From Massilia forsythiae (GTDB lineage: Bacteria > Pseudomonadota > Gammaproteobacteria > Burkholderiales > Burkholderiaceae_D), in NCBI RefSeq assembly GCF_012849555.1, contig NZ_CP051685.1, forward strand, positions 4,588,001 through 4,652,000: 64,000 nucleotides of DNA, in the 5' to 3' direction. Positions 1 to 9,254 of this stretch are shown here, piece after piece; position 1 is the stretch's first letter; each line of letters begins with the position of its first letter. Below the pieces are notes generated by a model. The model had not been told where the DNA came from and ran no database searches. It saw only the letters and a program-made list of their open reading frames with translations. The position numbers were made by a program, and so were the translations under genes.

Positions 1-2
1 AC

Positions 3-1520
3 GCGCTGTTCTGCGAAGCCGGCCTGGCGCAGACCGCGGAATACCAGCAGTTCTGGCGCGAGCTGGGTGAAGGCACCGTCAAGCGCGCCGAGTACAAGCG
101 CTTTGCCAAGAACGGCCGCGAGATCTGGATCAACGCCTCTTACAACCCGGTGATCGACGCCAACGGGCAAGTCAGCAAGATCGTCAAGTTCGCCACCGAC
201 GTCACCCAGGAAAAGATGCGCGCCGCCGAATTCCGCGGCCTGGTGCAGGCGATCCACAAGTCGCAGGCGGTGGTCGAGTTCGACATGGACGGCCGCGTGA
301 TCGACGCCAACGAGAACTTCCTCAAGGTAATGGGCTATTCGCTCGACGAAGTGCGCGGCGAGCACCACCGCGTGTTCTGCGAGGACGAGTACGCCGCCGG
401 CGCCGCCTACCGCCGCTTCTGGCTCAAGCTGCAGCGCGGCGAATTCGACAGCGGCCGCTACAAGCGCATCGGCAACAACGGCCGCCCGGTATGGATCCAG
501 GCCACCTACAATCCGATCTTCGACCTCAACGGCAAGCCGGTCAAGGTGGTCAAGTTCGCCACCGACATCACCGAACAGGTGGCGCTGGAGCAGATGGAGG
601 CCGAGCGCGCCGCCGCCGAGCAGCGCAAGGTGGCCTGCCTGCTGGACCAGGTGGCGCGCGCCTCGCGCGGCGACCTGACCGGCGCCACCGAGGTGTGCGG
701 CGACGATTCGCTCGACCAGCTGGCGCGCGGCGTGATGAAGATGATCGTCGACCTGCGCGGCGTGATCGGCCAGGTGGTCGGCGCCGCCGGCCGCCTGTCG
801 GATTCCTCGCGCACCATCGCCGAGCGCTCCAACGTGGTGGCGGCCAGCGCGCAGGCGCTCGGCGCCACCGTCGAGGAGATGAACGCCTCGGTGGACGGCC
901 TCACCGCGTCGATCGGCACCATCGCGCGCAGCACGCAGGACGCCAACACCATGGCGCAATCGACCCAGAACGAGGCGGAACTGGGCGCCAAGGCGGTGTC
1001 CAAGTCGATCGAGGCGATGGCGCTGATCAACCAGTCGTCCGAGGACATCGGCGAGATCGTCAAGGTGATCGGCGAGATCGCCAGCCAGACCAACATGCTG
1101 GCCTTTAACGCCGCCATCGAGGCGGCGCGCGCCGGCGAGCACGGACTGGGCTTCTCGGTGGTGGCCGACGAGGTGCGCAAGCTGGCCGAGCGCTCGTCGC
1201 AGGCGACCAAGGAAATCTCGAAACTGATCAACGAATCGGTGCGCCGCGTGGCCCAGGGCAGCGACATCTCGCGCCAGGCCAGCGACGCCTTCGATCGCAT
1301 CGCCGCCGGCGTGGCCAAGACCTCGCTGGCGATCGCCGACATCTCGCGCAGCACCGGCGAACAGTCGCTGACCGCCAAGGAAGTGGCGGTGGCGATCGCC
1401 TACATCGCCCAGGAAACCGAGAAATCGGCCGGATCCTGCGACAGTATCGCACGCTCCACCGAGGGCCTCAATGAAAATGCCGAGGCGCTCAACGGCATCG
1501 TTTCCGGCTTCGTGGTGTAA
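3..1520 (+). CDS. Soluble PAS-PAS methyl-accepting chemotaxis protein (5' partial)
   Basis: The frame is open from the window edge, so the true start lies upstream; 505 residues are visible. In order: the end of a first PAS domain, a second PAS domain (about nt 225-575), a short HAMP-like linker, then a complete MCP signalling domain. The conserved hairpin is plain ([19 protein letters not shown], nt about 1080-1140), followed by [13 protein letters not shown]. No membrane segment is seen in the visible part, so it is probably a cytoplasmic sensor that signals to CheA/CheW arrays, perhaps for energy or redox taxis through a PAS cofactor (inferred). The C-terminus lacks a CheR-tethering NWETF-like pentapeptide. 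cheR follows 4 nt later, which marks an operon. Confidence 0.93.
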   Translation, partial: ALFCEAGLAQTAEYQQFWRELGEGTVKRAEYKRFAKNGREIWINASYNPVIDANGQVSKIVKFATDVTQEKMRAAEFRGLVQAIHKSQAVVEFDMDGRVIDANENFLKVMGYSLDEVRGEHHRVFCEDEYAAGAAYRRFWLKLQRGEFDSGRYKRIGNNGRPVWIQATYNPIFDLNGKPVKVVKFATDITEQVALEQMEAERAAAEQRKVACLLDQVARASRGDLTGATEVCGDDSLDQLARGVMKMIVDLRGVIGQVVGAAGRLSDSSRTIAERSNVVAASAQALGATVEEMNASVDGLTASIGTIARSTQDANTMAQSTQNEAELGAKAVSKSIEAMALINQSSEDIGEIVKVIGEIASQTNMLAFNAAIEAARAGEHGLGFSVVADEVRKLAERSSQATKEISKLINESVRRVAQGSDISRQASDAFDRIAAGVAKTSLAIADISRSTGEQSLTAKEVAVAIAYIAQETEKSAGSCDSIARSTEGLNENAEALNGIVSGFVV

Positions 1521-1524
1521 GCGC

Positions 1525-2355
1525 ATGGACGCGGTCCTCGAACTCGACGGCGGCGACCTGGCCTCCCTGATCGGGCTGGTGCGCCAGCATACCGGCATCG
1601 CCATGAACGAGCACAAGCGCGTGCTGCTGCAGGGCCGCCTGCGCCCGCGCATGCGCGCGCTCGGGCTGTCCAGCTACCGCGACTACATCGCGCGCGTACG
1701 CGGCGGCGGCACCGAGGTGCAGGCCTTCGTCGACCTGGTCACCACCAACGACACCGCCTTCTTCCGTACCCCGGCGGTGTGGGGCTACCTGGAACGCGAA
1801 TTCCTGCCGCAATGGCTGGCGCGCTGCGGCGACGTGGTGCTGCAGGCCTGGTCGGCGGCCGCCGCCAGCGGCGAGGAAGCGTATTCGCTGGCCATGCTGT
1901 GCCGCGAGTTCCAGGAAAGGCACCCGCAGTTCCGCTTCCAGATCCACGCCACCGACATCTCGGGCGCGGTGCTGCGCACCGCCGCCGCCGGCCATTACGC
2001 CGGGCGTTCCGTCACGCGCCTGGCCGAGACCCATCCGGCGCTGCTGGCCAAGTACCTGCGCCCGGAAGGGACGGGGCAGCGCGTGCTGCCAGAGCTGCGC
2101 GAGCGCATCCGCTTCGGCGAGCACAACCTGCTGGCGGCGCCGTGCAGGGTGGCGCGCTTCGACCTGGTTCTGCTGCGCAACGTGCTGATCTATTTCGACG
2201 AAGAGCACCAGCGTCGCGCCCTGCACGGCGTGCGCGCCGCCATGGCCCCGCACGCGCGCCTGCTGCTGGGCGAGCAGGAATCCATCACCCGCATCGACAC
2301 CCCGTTCGAGTTCGAACGGATGCACGTCTACCGCATTCGCAAGGAGCATGCATGA
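1525..2355 (+). CDS. cheR: Chemotaxis protein methyltransferase CheR
   Basis: 276 aa, the usual CheR length. CheR transfers methyl groups from S-adenosylmethionine to glutamates of chemoreceptors and so sets sensory adaptation. The N-terminal helical domain (about 1-75) is followed by a Rossmann methyltransferase domain with the SAM motif AAASGEEAYSLAM and the late motif LLRNVLIYFD, both typical of the family. The ATG at 1525 is chosen because it lies 4 nt after the MCP stop and the protein then aligns as a normal CheR; an upstream in-frame ATG at 1471 would run into the MCP gene. The stop overlaps the cheD start (ATGA at 2352), suggesting translational coupling. Confidence 0.95.
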   Translation: MDAVLELDGGDLASLIGLVRQHTGIAMNEHKRVLLQGRLRPRMRALGLSSYRDYIARVRGGGTEVQAFVDLVTTNDTAFFRTPAVWGYLEREFLPQWLARCGDVVLQAWSAAAASGEEAYSLAMLCREFQERHPQFRFQIHATDISGAVLRTAAAGHYAGRSVTRLAETHPALLAKYLRPEGTGQRVLPELRERIRFGEHNLLAAPCRVARFDLVLLRNVLIYFDEEHQRRALHGVRAAMAPHARLLLGEQESITRIDTPFEFERMHVYRIRKEHA

Positions 2356-3023
2356 GCGCCATCGCCATCGAACATACCCGCCACGTCTGGAGCGGCCAGC
2401 TGCAGGTCGGACGCGACGGCGACGTCCTGAGCGCCTTGCTCGGCTCCTGCGTCGGTATCGGCATGATCTGGCGCGCGGGCGGGCGCTGCGCCCTGGCGCA
2501 CTGCCTGCTGCCCGATGCGTCGGCATGCGGCGGCGGCGCCGACGACATCGACGGCGCGCGCTACGTCAGCGCCGCCGTGCCGCGCCTGCTGCATGCGCTG
2601 GGCGTGCGCCGCGAGCAGTACGGGCAGGTCGAGGTGGTGCTGGCCGGCGGCGCCAGCATGCTGGGCGGGCTGCGCGGCGCCGATGGCGTGGGCCGGCGCA
2701 ACGTGGCGGCGGCGCAGGCGCAGCTGGCGCAGCGCGGCCTGCGGGTGGTGCACCTGGACGTCGGCGGCCACCAGGGCCGGCGCCTGAACATCGATTGCGC
2801 AGGCCATGCCTATACGGTGCTGCGGGTGGGCGAGGGCGCCCAAGCCCGCGGCGACGCCGATGCGGCGGCCGGCATGCGCGCTGCAGCCGAGGTGCGCGCG
2901 GCGGCCGGCGCGCGCGGCGCCGCCCATTGCGCCGCCCATTGCGCCGCCCTGGCGCGCAGTACGGCACGCAGTACAGCACAACGTACAGCGCGCGTGCGCG
3001 CCCTGGCCGGAGCGTGCGCGTGA
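2352..3023 (+). CDS. cheD: Chemoreceptor glutamine deamidase CheD with Ala/Arg-rich tail
   Basis: 223 aa. CheD deamidates receptor glutamines and, in some systems, binds CheC. The catalytic pair is visible: Cys33 in LGSCVGI and His50 in HCLLP; the family pattern GGASML follows. The CheD fold ends near residue 160 (YTVLRVGEG). About 60 extra residues of Ala/Arg/Gly follow, with short tandem repeats in both DNA and protein; this tail is unlike a normal CheD and may be disordered. The gene overlaps cheR upstream and the CheW-like gene downstream (GTGA at 3020). Confidence 0.92.
   Translation: MSAIAIEHTRHVWSGQLQVGRDGDVLSALLGSCVGIGMIWRAGGRCALAHCLLPDASACGGGADDIDGARYVSAAVPRLLHALGVRREQYGQVEVVLAGGASMLGGLRGADGVGRRNVAAAQAQLAQRGLRVVHLDVGGHQGRRLNIDCAGHAYTVLRVGEGAQARGDADAAAGMRAAAEVRAAAGARGAAHCAAHCAALARSTARSTAQRTARVRALAGACA
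2917..2949 (+). repeat. 12-bp tandem repeat in cheD tail
   Basis: The unit GCGCCGCCCATT occurs twice head to tail (2917-2928, 2929-2940) plus nine bases of a third copy. It encodes repeated Ala-Ala-His-Cys in the CheD extension. The unit is a multiple of three, so copy-number change would keep the frame. Confidence 0.8.
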
Positions 3024-4720
3024 ACGCGCCGCTGACGGCGGCCGGCGCCGTGGCCGGCTACGCCGCCGCGCCCGAGGTGCGCCGGGCCGCGGCCGCGCTG
3101 GACGCGGCGCGCGCCGCCGCCGCGCGCGTGCTCAGCGACGCTGCCGGCATGGAGCTGTTCGGCACCTTCCTGCTGGACGGCCAAGAATTCGCGCTGCCGG
3201 CGGCGTCGATCCGCGAAGTGGTCGGCCTGCCGGATCGCATCATGCCGATCCCGCTGTCGCCGCCCTGCCTGGAAGGCATCTTCACGCTGCGCGGCGCCGC
3301 CATCCCGGTGCTGAACCTGGCGCGCATCTTCGATGCGCAGGCGCCGGGGCCGCGCCCGGACCAGCGCATCGCCATCCTCGACCACGACGACGTGCAAGTC
3401 GGCCTGCTGTTCGACGCCACCGGCGAAGTGCTGCGGGTGCGGCCGGAGCAGCGCAGCAGCGTGCACTACACGCCGGCGCCGGCGGAGGTGGACATGCGCG
3501 ATGCGGGTCCCGGCGCCGGCGGCGTCATCTGCGGCGCGCTGCTGCTGAACGACGGCGCGCGCCTGGTGCAGGTGCTGGACGCGGCGGCGCTGGTACGGGT
3601 CGACAACGTGCCCCAGGTGCGTTCGCTGGGCGCGGCCGCGCGCAGCGCCGAGCGCGCCCGCTTCCTGCGCCAGGCCGAGGGCCACAAGTGCATCGCCTTC
3701 GGCGCGGGCGGGCTCGGGTTTGCGCTGCCGATGCTGGCGGTGCAGGAAATCCTGCGCGTGCCGGAACTCAACGCATCCGTCATGTTCGGCACGCTGTGCA
3801 AGGGCTGGATCAACCTGCGCGGCAGCGCCGTCGGCGTGGTCGATTTCGGCGCGCTGCTGCAGTGCGCGCCGCGCACGCCCGACGATGCCGCCGCCGCCGA
3901 GGCGCGCCGCATCGTGGTCGTGCGCGTGGGCGAGGAGCGCCTCGGGCTGCTGGTCGACTCGGTCGACGACGTGCGCGCCTACTTCGACAGCGACATCCTG
4001 CCGGTGCCGATGCTGGGCACGCGCCGCGCCGCCATGTTCCGCGGCTGCCTGCCGCACGCCGAGCGCGGCGATTTGCTGTTCCTGTCGCACGAGCGCATCT
4101 TCAGCGAAGGCGAGGCGGCGGAAATCTGCGCCGGCCACCGCCGCCTGTACCAGCAGCAGGCGCTGGACGCTGCCCGGCAAGCCGCGCGCGGCGCCGCCGC
4201 GGCCCGGCGCCGGGTCTACCTGGCGTTCTCGGTGGACGCGCCGTGGGCCGCCGACATCGGCCAGGTGCGCGAGATCGTGGCGCACGGCGCGCCGCTGGTC
4301 CGTGCGCCCGGCATGCCGGCCTTCGTGCACGGCATGGTGCAGCTGCGCCAGCAGATGATCTGCGTGATCGACCTGCGTACGCTGTACGGCATGGCGCCGC
4401 TGGAAGCGCAGGCCGGCGAAACGACAGCCGGCGAACCCGCGGCCGGCGAACCCGGCGCCGAGCGGCGCGTGCTGGTGCTCGAGCACGAAGGCGAGTGCTA
4501 CGGCGTGGTGGTCGACCGCGTCGACAGCCTGCTGACGCTGCCCGACAGCCAGCGCCGCCCGGCCCCGCGCCTGGCGCGCACCGGCGATCCGGCCGCCGAC
4601 ATGCGCCGCGACCTCGACGAAGTGCTCGAAGTCCCCGGCGAGCACGGCACCGACACCGTCGTCAGCCTGTTCGACAAGACCCGCTTCTTCGCCACCCTGC
4701 GCGCCCGCCTGGACGAGTGA
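3020..4720 (+). CDS. Protein with three tandem CheW-like domains
   Basis: 566 aa from GTG 3020, which overlaps the cheD stop. Three CheW-like beta-barrel domains are seen: about 44-200 (ALPAASIREVVGLP), 222-375 (ALPMLAVQEILRVP) and 398-560 (DIGQVREIVAHGAP). A single CheW is about 160 aa, so this is a three-domain scaffold rather than an ordinary adaptor. CheW domains join receptors to CheA, so a protein with three could cross-link or re-shape receptor arrays (inferred). No histidine kinase or response-regulator domain is present. An ATG at 3149 directly before domain 1 is an alternative start; GTG is preferred for the coupling. It is the last gene of the chemotaxis operon. Confidence 0.85.
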   Translation: MNAPLTAAGAVAGYAAAPEVRRAAAALDAARAAAARVLSDAAGMELFGTFLLDGQEFALPAASIREVVGLPDRIMPIPLSPPCLEGIFTLRGAAIPVLNLARIFDAQAPGPRPDQRIAILDHDDVQVGLLFDATGEVLRVRPEQRSSVHYTPAPAEVDMRDAGPGAGGVICGALLLNDGARLVQVLDAAALVRVDNVPQVRSLGAAARSAERARFLRQAEGHKCIAFGAGGLGFALPMLAVQEILRVPELNASVMFGTLCKGWINLRGSAVGVVDFGALLQCAPRTPDDAAAAEARRIVVVRVGEERLGLLVDSVDDVRAYFDSDILPVPMLGTRRAAMFRGCLPHAERGDLLFLSHERIFSEGEAAEICAGHRRLYQQQALDAARQAARGAAAARRRVYLAFSVDAPWAADIGQVREIVAHGAPLVRAPGMPAFVHGMVQLRQQMICVIDLRTLYGMAPLEAQAGETTAGEPAAGEPGAERRVLVLEHEGECYGVVVDRVDSLLTLPDSQRRPAPRLARTGDPAADMRRDLDEVLEVPGEHGTDTVVSLFDKTRFFATLRARLDE

Positions 4721-4725
4721 ACGGT

Positions 4726-4939
4726 AATTCGGGGTCAGAGCACAATTCGGGGTCAGGGCACAATTCGAGGAAATTTTCCCAGCGGTGTCTTGCATTGACG
4801 CTGCCAACTGGATGGCGTCGTGCAGGGCAAGCGCTACCTGCATACTGTCGCCTCCACGCTGCCCGACGATGGCGGCGTGGTCAGGAAACCATGTTTCTAC
4901 AATGTGCTCCGACCCCGAATTGTGCTCTGACCCCGAATT
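4726..4939. mobile_element. MITE-like element with inverted pairs of an 18-bp repeat
   Basis: Two direct copies of AATTCGGGGTCAGAGCAC (4726-4743, and 4744-4761 with one change) plus a partial third copy at 4762 form the left end. Two inverted copies (4904-4921, 4922-4939) form the right end. About 140 bp lies between with no recognisable gene. The element begins 5 nt after the CheW-protein stop and ends directly against the udh stop codon. Repeats of this GGGGTCAGAGCAC type commonly flank Y1/REP-associated transposase genes in proteobacteria (from memory). No transposase is encoded here, so it would be non-autonomous. Confidence 0.7.
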
Positions 4940-5752
4940 TCAGGGTTTGTATTTCGGGCCGTTGTTGAGAAACACGCCGCCCTGGTACACCAGCGTGATG
5001 TCGTCGGGGTCGCGCCAGTCGACCTGTCCGGCATAGACCTGGTCGGCGAACTGCGCCGAGCTGTCCTTGGGCGCGTAGCCCAGGAAGCGCGAATGGCGCG
5101 CGTCCCACCATTTGCCGTCGTTGTCGGAAATGCCGAAGGTGACGGTGTGGCCGACGCGCGGTGTCAACAGCGAGCGGCGCAGCAGCTGGACCAGGTCGTC
5201 CAGGCTGAGCCAGGTGGCCAGCTGGCGGTGATTGGTCGCTTCCGGAAAGCAGTAGCCGATGCGGATGCACACGGTCTCGATGCCGAAGCGGTCCCAGTAG
5301 TAGCGCGACAGCGATTCGCCGAACACCTTCGACAGCCCGTAGTAGCCGTCCGCGCGCGGCGGCATGGTGGCGTCGACCGTGTCGGTGGTCTTGTACATGC
5401 CCATCGTGTGGTTCGAGCTGGCGAACACCACGCGCCGGATGCCGAGCTTGTGCACCGCTTCGTACAGGTTGGCCATGCCGAGGATGTTCGCCTGCATGAT
5501 CGGTGCGAACTCGACCTCGGTGGAGACCCCGCCGAAGTGCAGGATGGCGTCCACGCCCTCGCACATGGCCAGCACCTGGTCGCGCTCGGCCAGGTCGCAG
5601 CGCACGGTTTCCTCGCCCGGCCCGGCCGGGCCGAGGTCGGCGATGTCGGCCAGGCGCACGATGTCGGCAAATTGTCCCAGGTGCGGGCGCAGGCGCTGGC
5701 CCAGGCCGCCGGCGGCGCCGGTCATCAGGATGCGTTTGAAGGGTTTCGTCAT
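4940..5752 (-). CDS. udh: Uronate dehydrogenase (NAD-dependent)
   Basis: 270 aa, the usual Udh length (about 265). It oxidises D-galacturonate or D-glucuronate to the aldarolactone with NAD+. It is an extended-SDR Rossmann protein: nucleotide motif TGAAGGLG at 11-18, active-site Y138-xxx-K142 in YYGLSKVFGE, and the Udh-typical stretches FASSNHTMG and IRIGYCFPEA. Its pattern matches the Agrobacterium Udh as I recall it. It is the last gene of a minus-strand group: the lactonase gene ends 25 nt upstream, which fits its product, a lactone, being the next substrate. The stop codon directly touches the repeat element at 4726-4939. Confidence 0.9.
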   Translation of the reverse strand: MTKPFKRILMTGAAGGLGQRLRPHLGQFADIVRLADIADLGPAGPGEETVRCDLAERDQVLAMCEGVDAILHFGGVSTEVEFAPIMQANILGMANLYEAVHKLGIRRVVFASSNHTMGMYKTTDTVDATMPPRADGYYGLSKVFGESLSRYYWDRFGIETVCIRIGYCFPEATNHRQLATWLSLDDLVQLLRRSLLTPRVGHTVTFGISDNDGKWWDARHSRFLGYAPKDSSAQFADQVYAGQVDWRDPDDITLVYQGGVFLNNGPKYKP

Positions 5753-5777
5753 CGGTATCGCAGAAAGAAAGGATGAT

Positions 5778-6707
5778 TCAGCCGCCGAACGGCGTTTCCG
5801 GGATGCCGGTCACACCCGGCCGCAGCAGCAGCGTGGCGCCGGCCCAGCCGCCCTGCGGCGCGCCGCCGCCCGCCGCGGACGGATCGATGGAAGTGACCAG
5901 CAGCGTGTCCAGCCCGGCGCCGCCGAAGCAGCACATCGACGGCTTGGCCATCGGCAGCGCGAGTTCGCGGTCCAGGTGGCCGTCCGGCGTGAAGCGCAGC
6001 AGGCGGCCGGCGTCGTTGGCGGCGATCCAGTAGCAGCCGTCGGCATCGACGGTGGCGCCGTCCGGCCGGCCGGGGTAGGCGTTCATGTCGACGAACAGGC
6101 GGCGGTTGTGCGGCACGCCTTCGACGGTGTCGTAGTCGAAAGCCCAGATCAACTGGCGCGACGGGTGCGAGTCGGACAGGTACATGGTGCACCCGTCCGG
6201 CGACCAGGCCAGGCCGTTCTGCGTGACCAGGCCCTCGGCCAGCGGCGCCGACAGGCCGCGCACGGCGTCGTAGCGGTACAGCAGGCCGTCGGCGCGCGCG
6301 GCGCCCATGTCCATGCACATGGTGCCGCTCCAGAAGCGCCCCTGGCGGTCGCAGCGGCCGTCGTTGAAGCGCCGGCCCGGGCCCAGCGTCGGCGGCGCCG
6401 CCAACAGCGTGGCGTCCAGCGCGCCGTCCGGCGTTAAGCGTAGTGCGAAGATGCCGCTTTCCATGCCGGCCACCAGGCCGCCGCCCGCGGCCGGCGTGAC
6501 GCAGGCCACCATCTCCGGCGCGGCGAAGGAAGCCACGGCGCCGCTTGCGGCATCCAGGCGCCACACGCGCCGTGCCGGAATGTCGACCCAGTACCAGGCG
6601 TTTTCCAGCGCGCTCCAGGCCGGGCTTTCGCCCACCGCGCAGGCCGGTGCGTCGACCCGCTCGATGCCGCGCCAGCCGTCCGCCACGGCCGCGTGCTCAG
6701 CGCGCAT
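5778..6707 (-). CDS. SMP-30/gluconolactonase-family lactonase (probable aldarolactonase)
   Basis: 309 aa six-bladed beta-propeller of the SMP-30/Gluconolactonase/LRE family. Metal-ligand motifs are present: Glu27 in VGESPAW, the Asn of NDGRCDRQGRFW, and NGLAWSPDG. The family hydrolyses sugar lactones with a divalent metal. Next to udh the likely substrate is galactaro- or glucaro-1,5/1,4-lactone (inferred from context; the family also includes gluconolactonases and arabinonolactonases). The start overlaps the end of the exuT-like gene by 11 nt, so the two are probably co-translated. Confidence 0.85.
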   Translation of the reverse strand: MRAEHAAVADGWRGIERVDAPACAVGESPAWSALENAWYWVDIPARRVWRLDAASGAVASFAAPEMVACVTPAAGGGLVAGMESGIFALRLTPDGALDATLLAAPPTLGPGRRFNDGRCDRQGRFWSGTMCMDMGAARADGLLYRYDAVRGLSAPLAEGLVTQNGLAWSPDGCTMYLSDSHPSRQLIWAFDYDTVEGVPHNRRLFVDMNAYPGRPDGATVDADGCYWIAANDAGRLLRFTPDGHLDRELALPMAKPSMCCFGGAGLDTLLVTSIDPSAAGGGAPQGGWAGATLLLRPGVTGIPETPFGG

Positions 6708-8094
6708 TGGCCAGCTCCGTCGCCGGCAGCGTCGGCAGCGTGCGGTTCGGCACCAGCAGCTTCATCACGCACCAGGCGACCAGGTAGGCGGTGGCGCAGA
6801 AGGTGAACATGATCATGTAGCCGGTCTGGATCTGTCCGAGCGCGCCGTAGTAATCGAACAGCAGGCCGCCCAGCTTGGTCACCAGCACGCCGCCGATGCC
6901 GCCGGCCAGGCCGCCGATGCCGACCACCGAGGCCACACTGTGCTTCGGGAACAGGTCCGAGGTGGTGGTCAGGATGTTGCACGACCAGGCTTGGTGGGCC
7001 GAGGCGCCCACGCCGATCAGGAGCACCGGCAGCCAGTAGCTGATCGCGCCCAGCGGCTGCGCCAGCAGCACCACCAGCGGGAAGAAGGCGATGCGCAGCA
7101 TGGCCTTCATGCGCGCCTCGAACACGGCATCGCCGCGGCGGATGAACACCGAGGGCCACCAGCCGCCGGCGATGCTGCCGACCATGGTCATGCTGTACAG
7201 AACCGTCAGCGGCAGCACCATGTCGGTGGTGCTGATGCCGTAGGTGGTGGACAGGTATTTCGGCAGCCAGAACAGGAAGAACCACCACACGCCGTCGGTC
7301 AGGAATTTGCCGGCGGCGAAGGCCCAGGTCTGGCGCATGCCGAGCAGCTCGCCCCAGCCCGGCTTGCGCTGCGGCGTGTCGACCAGCGGCGATTCCTGGG
7401 TCTGCTGCACCACGTCGGCCTGGATGTAGGCCAGCTCGGTCTTGCTCAGGCGGCGTTGCTGCGCCGGCTCGTCGAAGAAGATCGCCCAGAACACCATCCA
7501 CAGGAAGCCGATCGCGCCGATCCAGATGAAGGCGGCCTGCCAGCCCCAGATCGAGGCGATGATCGGCACCGACAGCGGGGCCAGGATGGCGCCGATATTG
7601 GCGCCGGAATTGAAGATGCCGGTGGCGAACGAGCGCTCGGCCTTCGGAAAATATTCGGCGGTGGCCTTGATCGCCGCCGGGAAGTTGCCGGCCTCGCCGA
7701 TCGCCAGGATCGCGCGCGCCACGATGAAGCCGGCCACCGATACCGGCACCGCGGCCAGGCCGATCGACGTGAACAGGCTGTTGACGGCTTCGCCGACCGC
7801 GATCGAATACGCGTGCGCGACGGCGCCCAGCGACCACACCAGGATCGCCAGGTGATACGACAGCTTGGTGCCGAGGCGGTCGACGATGCGGCCGGCGAAC
7901 AGCAGTGCCACCGCATAGATGAACTGGAAGGCCGCGGCGATGTTGGCGTAGTCGGTGTTGGACCAGCCGAATTCCTTGGTCAGCGATGGCGCCAGCAGGC
8001 TGAGGACTTGCCGGTCGAGGTAATTGATGGTGGTGGCGAAGAACAGCAGGCCGCAGATGGTCCACCTGTAGTTGCCGATAGCGTTCCGGGTCAT
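6697..8094 (-). CDS. Hexuronate transporter, ACS-family MFS (ExuT-like)
   Basis: 465 aa, about 12 hydrophobic segments, anion:cation symporter family. The N-terminal motif NYLDRQVLSLLAP and the loop RIVDRLGTK are typical of the ExuT/GudP group, which imports galacturonate, glucuronate or aldarates with protons. The ATG at 8094 is used; 24 in-frame codons lie upstream but they are Arg-rich and not transporter-like. The gene leads the exuT-lactonase-udh group. Whether it carries uronates or aldarates cannot be settled from the sequence; udh next door favours uronates. Confidence 0.87.
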   Translation of the reverse strand: MTRNAIGNYRWTICGLLFFATTINYLDRQVLSLLAPSLTKEFGWSNTDYANIAAAFQFIYAVALLFAGRIVDRLGTKLSYHLAILVWSLGAVAHAYSIAVGEAVNSLFTSIGLAAVPVSVAGFIVARAILAIGEAGNFPAAIKATAEYFPKAERSFATGIFNSGANIGAILAPLSVPIIASIWGWQAAFIWIGAIGFLWMVFWAIFFDEPAQQRRLSKTELAYIQADVVQQTQESPLVDTPQRKPGWGELLGMRQTWAFAAGKFLTDGVWWFFLFWLPKYLSTTYGISTTDMVLPLTVLYSMTMVGSIAGGWWPSVFIRRGDAVFEARMKAMLRIAFFPLVVLLAQPLGAISYWLPVLLIGVGASAHQAWSCNILTTTSDLFPKHSVASVVGIGGLAGGIGGVLVTKLGGLLFDYYGALGQIQTGYMIMFTFCATAYLVAWCVMKLLVPNRTLPTLPATELANAR

Positions 8095-8203
8095 GGTCTC
8101 GTCTTTATCGTTGGTATTGCATGACGTGGGTCGCGGGCGGCGTCTCCTCCACCCGCGGGCGCGCACGATGACGCGCCGATGTACTGCCGCTACTGTAATG
8201 CGC

Positions 8204-8215
8204 TTGCGCGCGCAA
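8204..8215. promoter_or_regulatory. 12-bp palindrome upstream of the transporter gene
   Basis: The perfect palindrome TTGCGCGCGCAA lies 110 nt upstream of the exuT-like start. It could be an operator, but GC-rich alternating palindromes can occur by chance in this genome. Confidence 0.25.
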
Positions 8216-8278
8216 TATCGCTCAAATCGGTGATCGATCGGCGCGCGCGGCGCCGCCCGCGGACGGCGCCGGCAGGAC

Positions 8279-9190
8279 TTACTGCGGGCCTTGCGTCAGG
8301 ATCAGCTTGTGCAGCATATCGCATTCCTGCTCGGTCAGGTCGGTCAGCGGCGGGCGCACCGGACCGCCGTCGTGTCCGACCAGGCGCGCGCCGGCCTTGA
8401 CGATGCTGACCGCGTAGCCCGGCTTGCGGTTGCGGATTTCCAGGTAGGGCAGGAAGAACTCGTCCAGCATGCGGTTCTGGGCGTCGTGGTCGTCGCCGGC
8501 CACGGCCTGATAGAAGTCCATCGCCAGCTTCGGCATGAAGTTGAACACGGCCGACGAATACACCGGCGTGCCCAGCGCCTTGTAGGCGGCGGCGTAGACT
8601 TCGGCGGTCGGCAGGCCGCCCAGGTAGCTGAAGCGGTCGCCCATGCGGCGCCAGATCTGCATCATCAGCTCGATGTCGCCCAGGCCGTCCTTGAAGCCGA
8701 TCAGGTTGGGGCAGCGGTCGGCCAGCTTCTGCAGCGAGTCGGCATTCAGGCGGCACTGGGCGCGGTTGTACACCACCACGCCGATGCTCACCGACTTGCA
8801 GACCGCTTCCACGTGCGCCATCAAGCCTTCCTGGCCGGCTTCGGTGAGGTAGTGCGGCAGCAGCAGCAGGCCCTTGGCGCCCAGGCGCTCGGCTTCCTGC
8901 GCGTACTGGATGGCGGTGCGGGTCGGGCCGCCGGTGCCGGCCAGGATCGGCACCTTGCCGGCGCAGGTGTCGACCGCGGTCTTGATCACGTCCGAATACT
9001 CTTCGCGCGTCAGCGAAAAGAACTCACCGGTGCCGCCGGCGGCGAACAGCGCGGTGGCGCCGTACGGGGCCAGCCACTCGAGGCGCTCGGCATAGGTGCT
9101 GGGGCGGAAGTTGCCCTCGGCATCGAAATCGGTGATCGGGAAGGACAGCAGGCCCGAGGACAGGACTTGTTTCAATTCTTGCGGATTCAT
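8279..9190 (-). CDS. kdgD: 5-dehydro-4-deoxyglucarate dehydratase (decarboxylating)
   Basis: 303 aa, exactly the usual KdgD length. This DHDPS/NAL-superfamily TIM barrel converts 5-keto-4-deoxyglucarate into 2-oxoglutarate semialdehyde, water and CO2. The Schiff-base Lys167 lies in IGFKDG, the catalytic Tyr141 in VVVYNRAQ, and the barrel motif GGTGEFFSL is present. The ATG at 9190 is chosen by length and by the family-typical N-terminus ([10 protein letters not shown]). It is transcribed toward the exuT-lactonase-udh group with a 184-nt gap, so it may have its own promoter; an operator-like palindrome lies upstream at 9255-9276. Confidence 0.92.
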   Translation of the reverse strand: MNPQELKQVLSSGLLSFPITDFDAEGNFRPSTYAERLEWLAPYGATALFAAGGTGEFFSLTREEYSDVIKTAVDTCAGKVPILAGTGGPTRTAIQYAQEAERLGAKGLLLLPHYLTEAGQEGLMAHVEAVCKSVSIGVVVYNRAQCRLNADSLQKLADRCPNLIGFKDGLGDIELMMQIWRRMGDRFSYLGGLPTAEVYAAAYKALGTPVYSSAVFNFMPKLAMDFYQAVAGDDHDAQNRMLDEFFLPYLEIRNRKPGYAVSIVKAGARLVGHDGGPVRPPLTDLTEQECDMLHKLILTQGPQ

Positions 9191-9254
9191 GGCATCTCCA
9201 GTGTCGTGATATGCGGTGGCAGGTGCCGGCCTGTCGTGGGTTGCCGGCGAGTTA

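Noticed and set aside
4726-4939. CRISPR-like array from the repeated 18-mers.
   Set aside because: Copies are adjacent without spacers, and two of the four are inverted. No cas gene is nearby.
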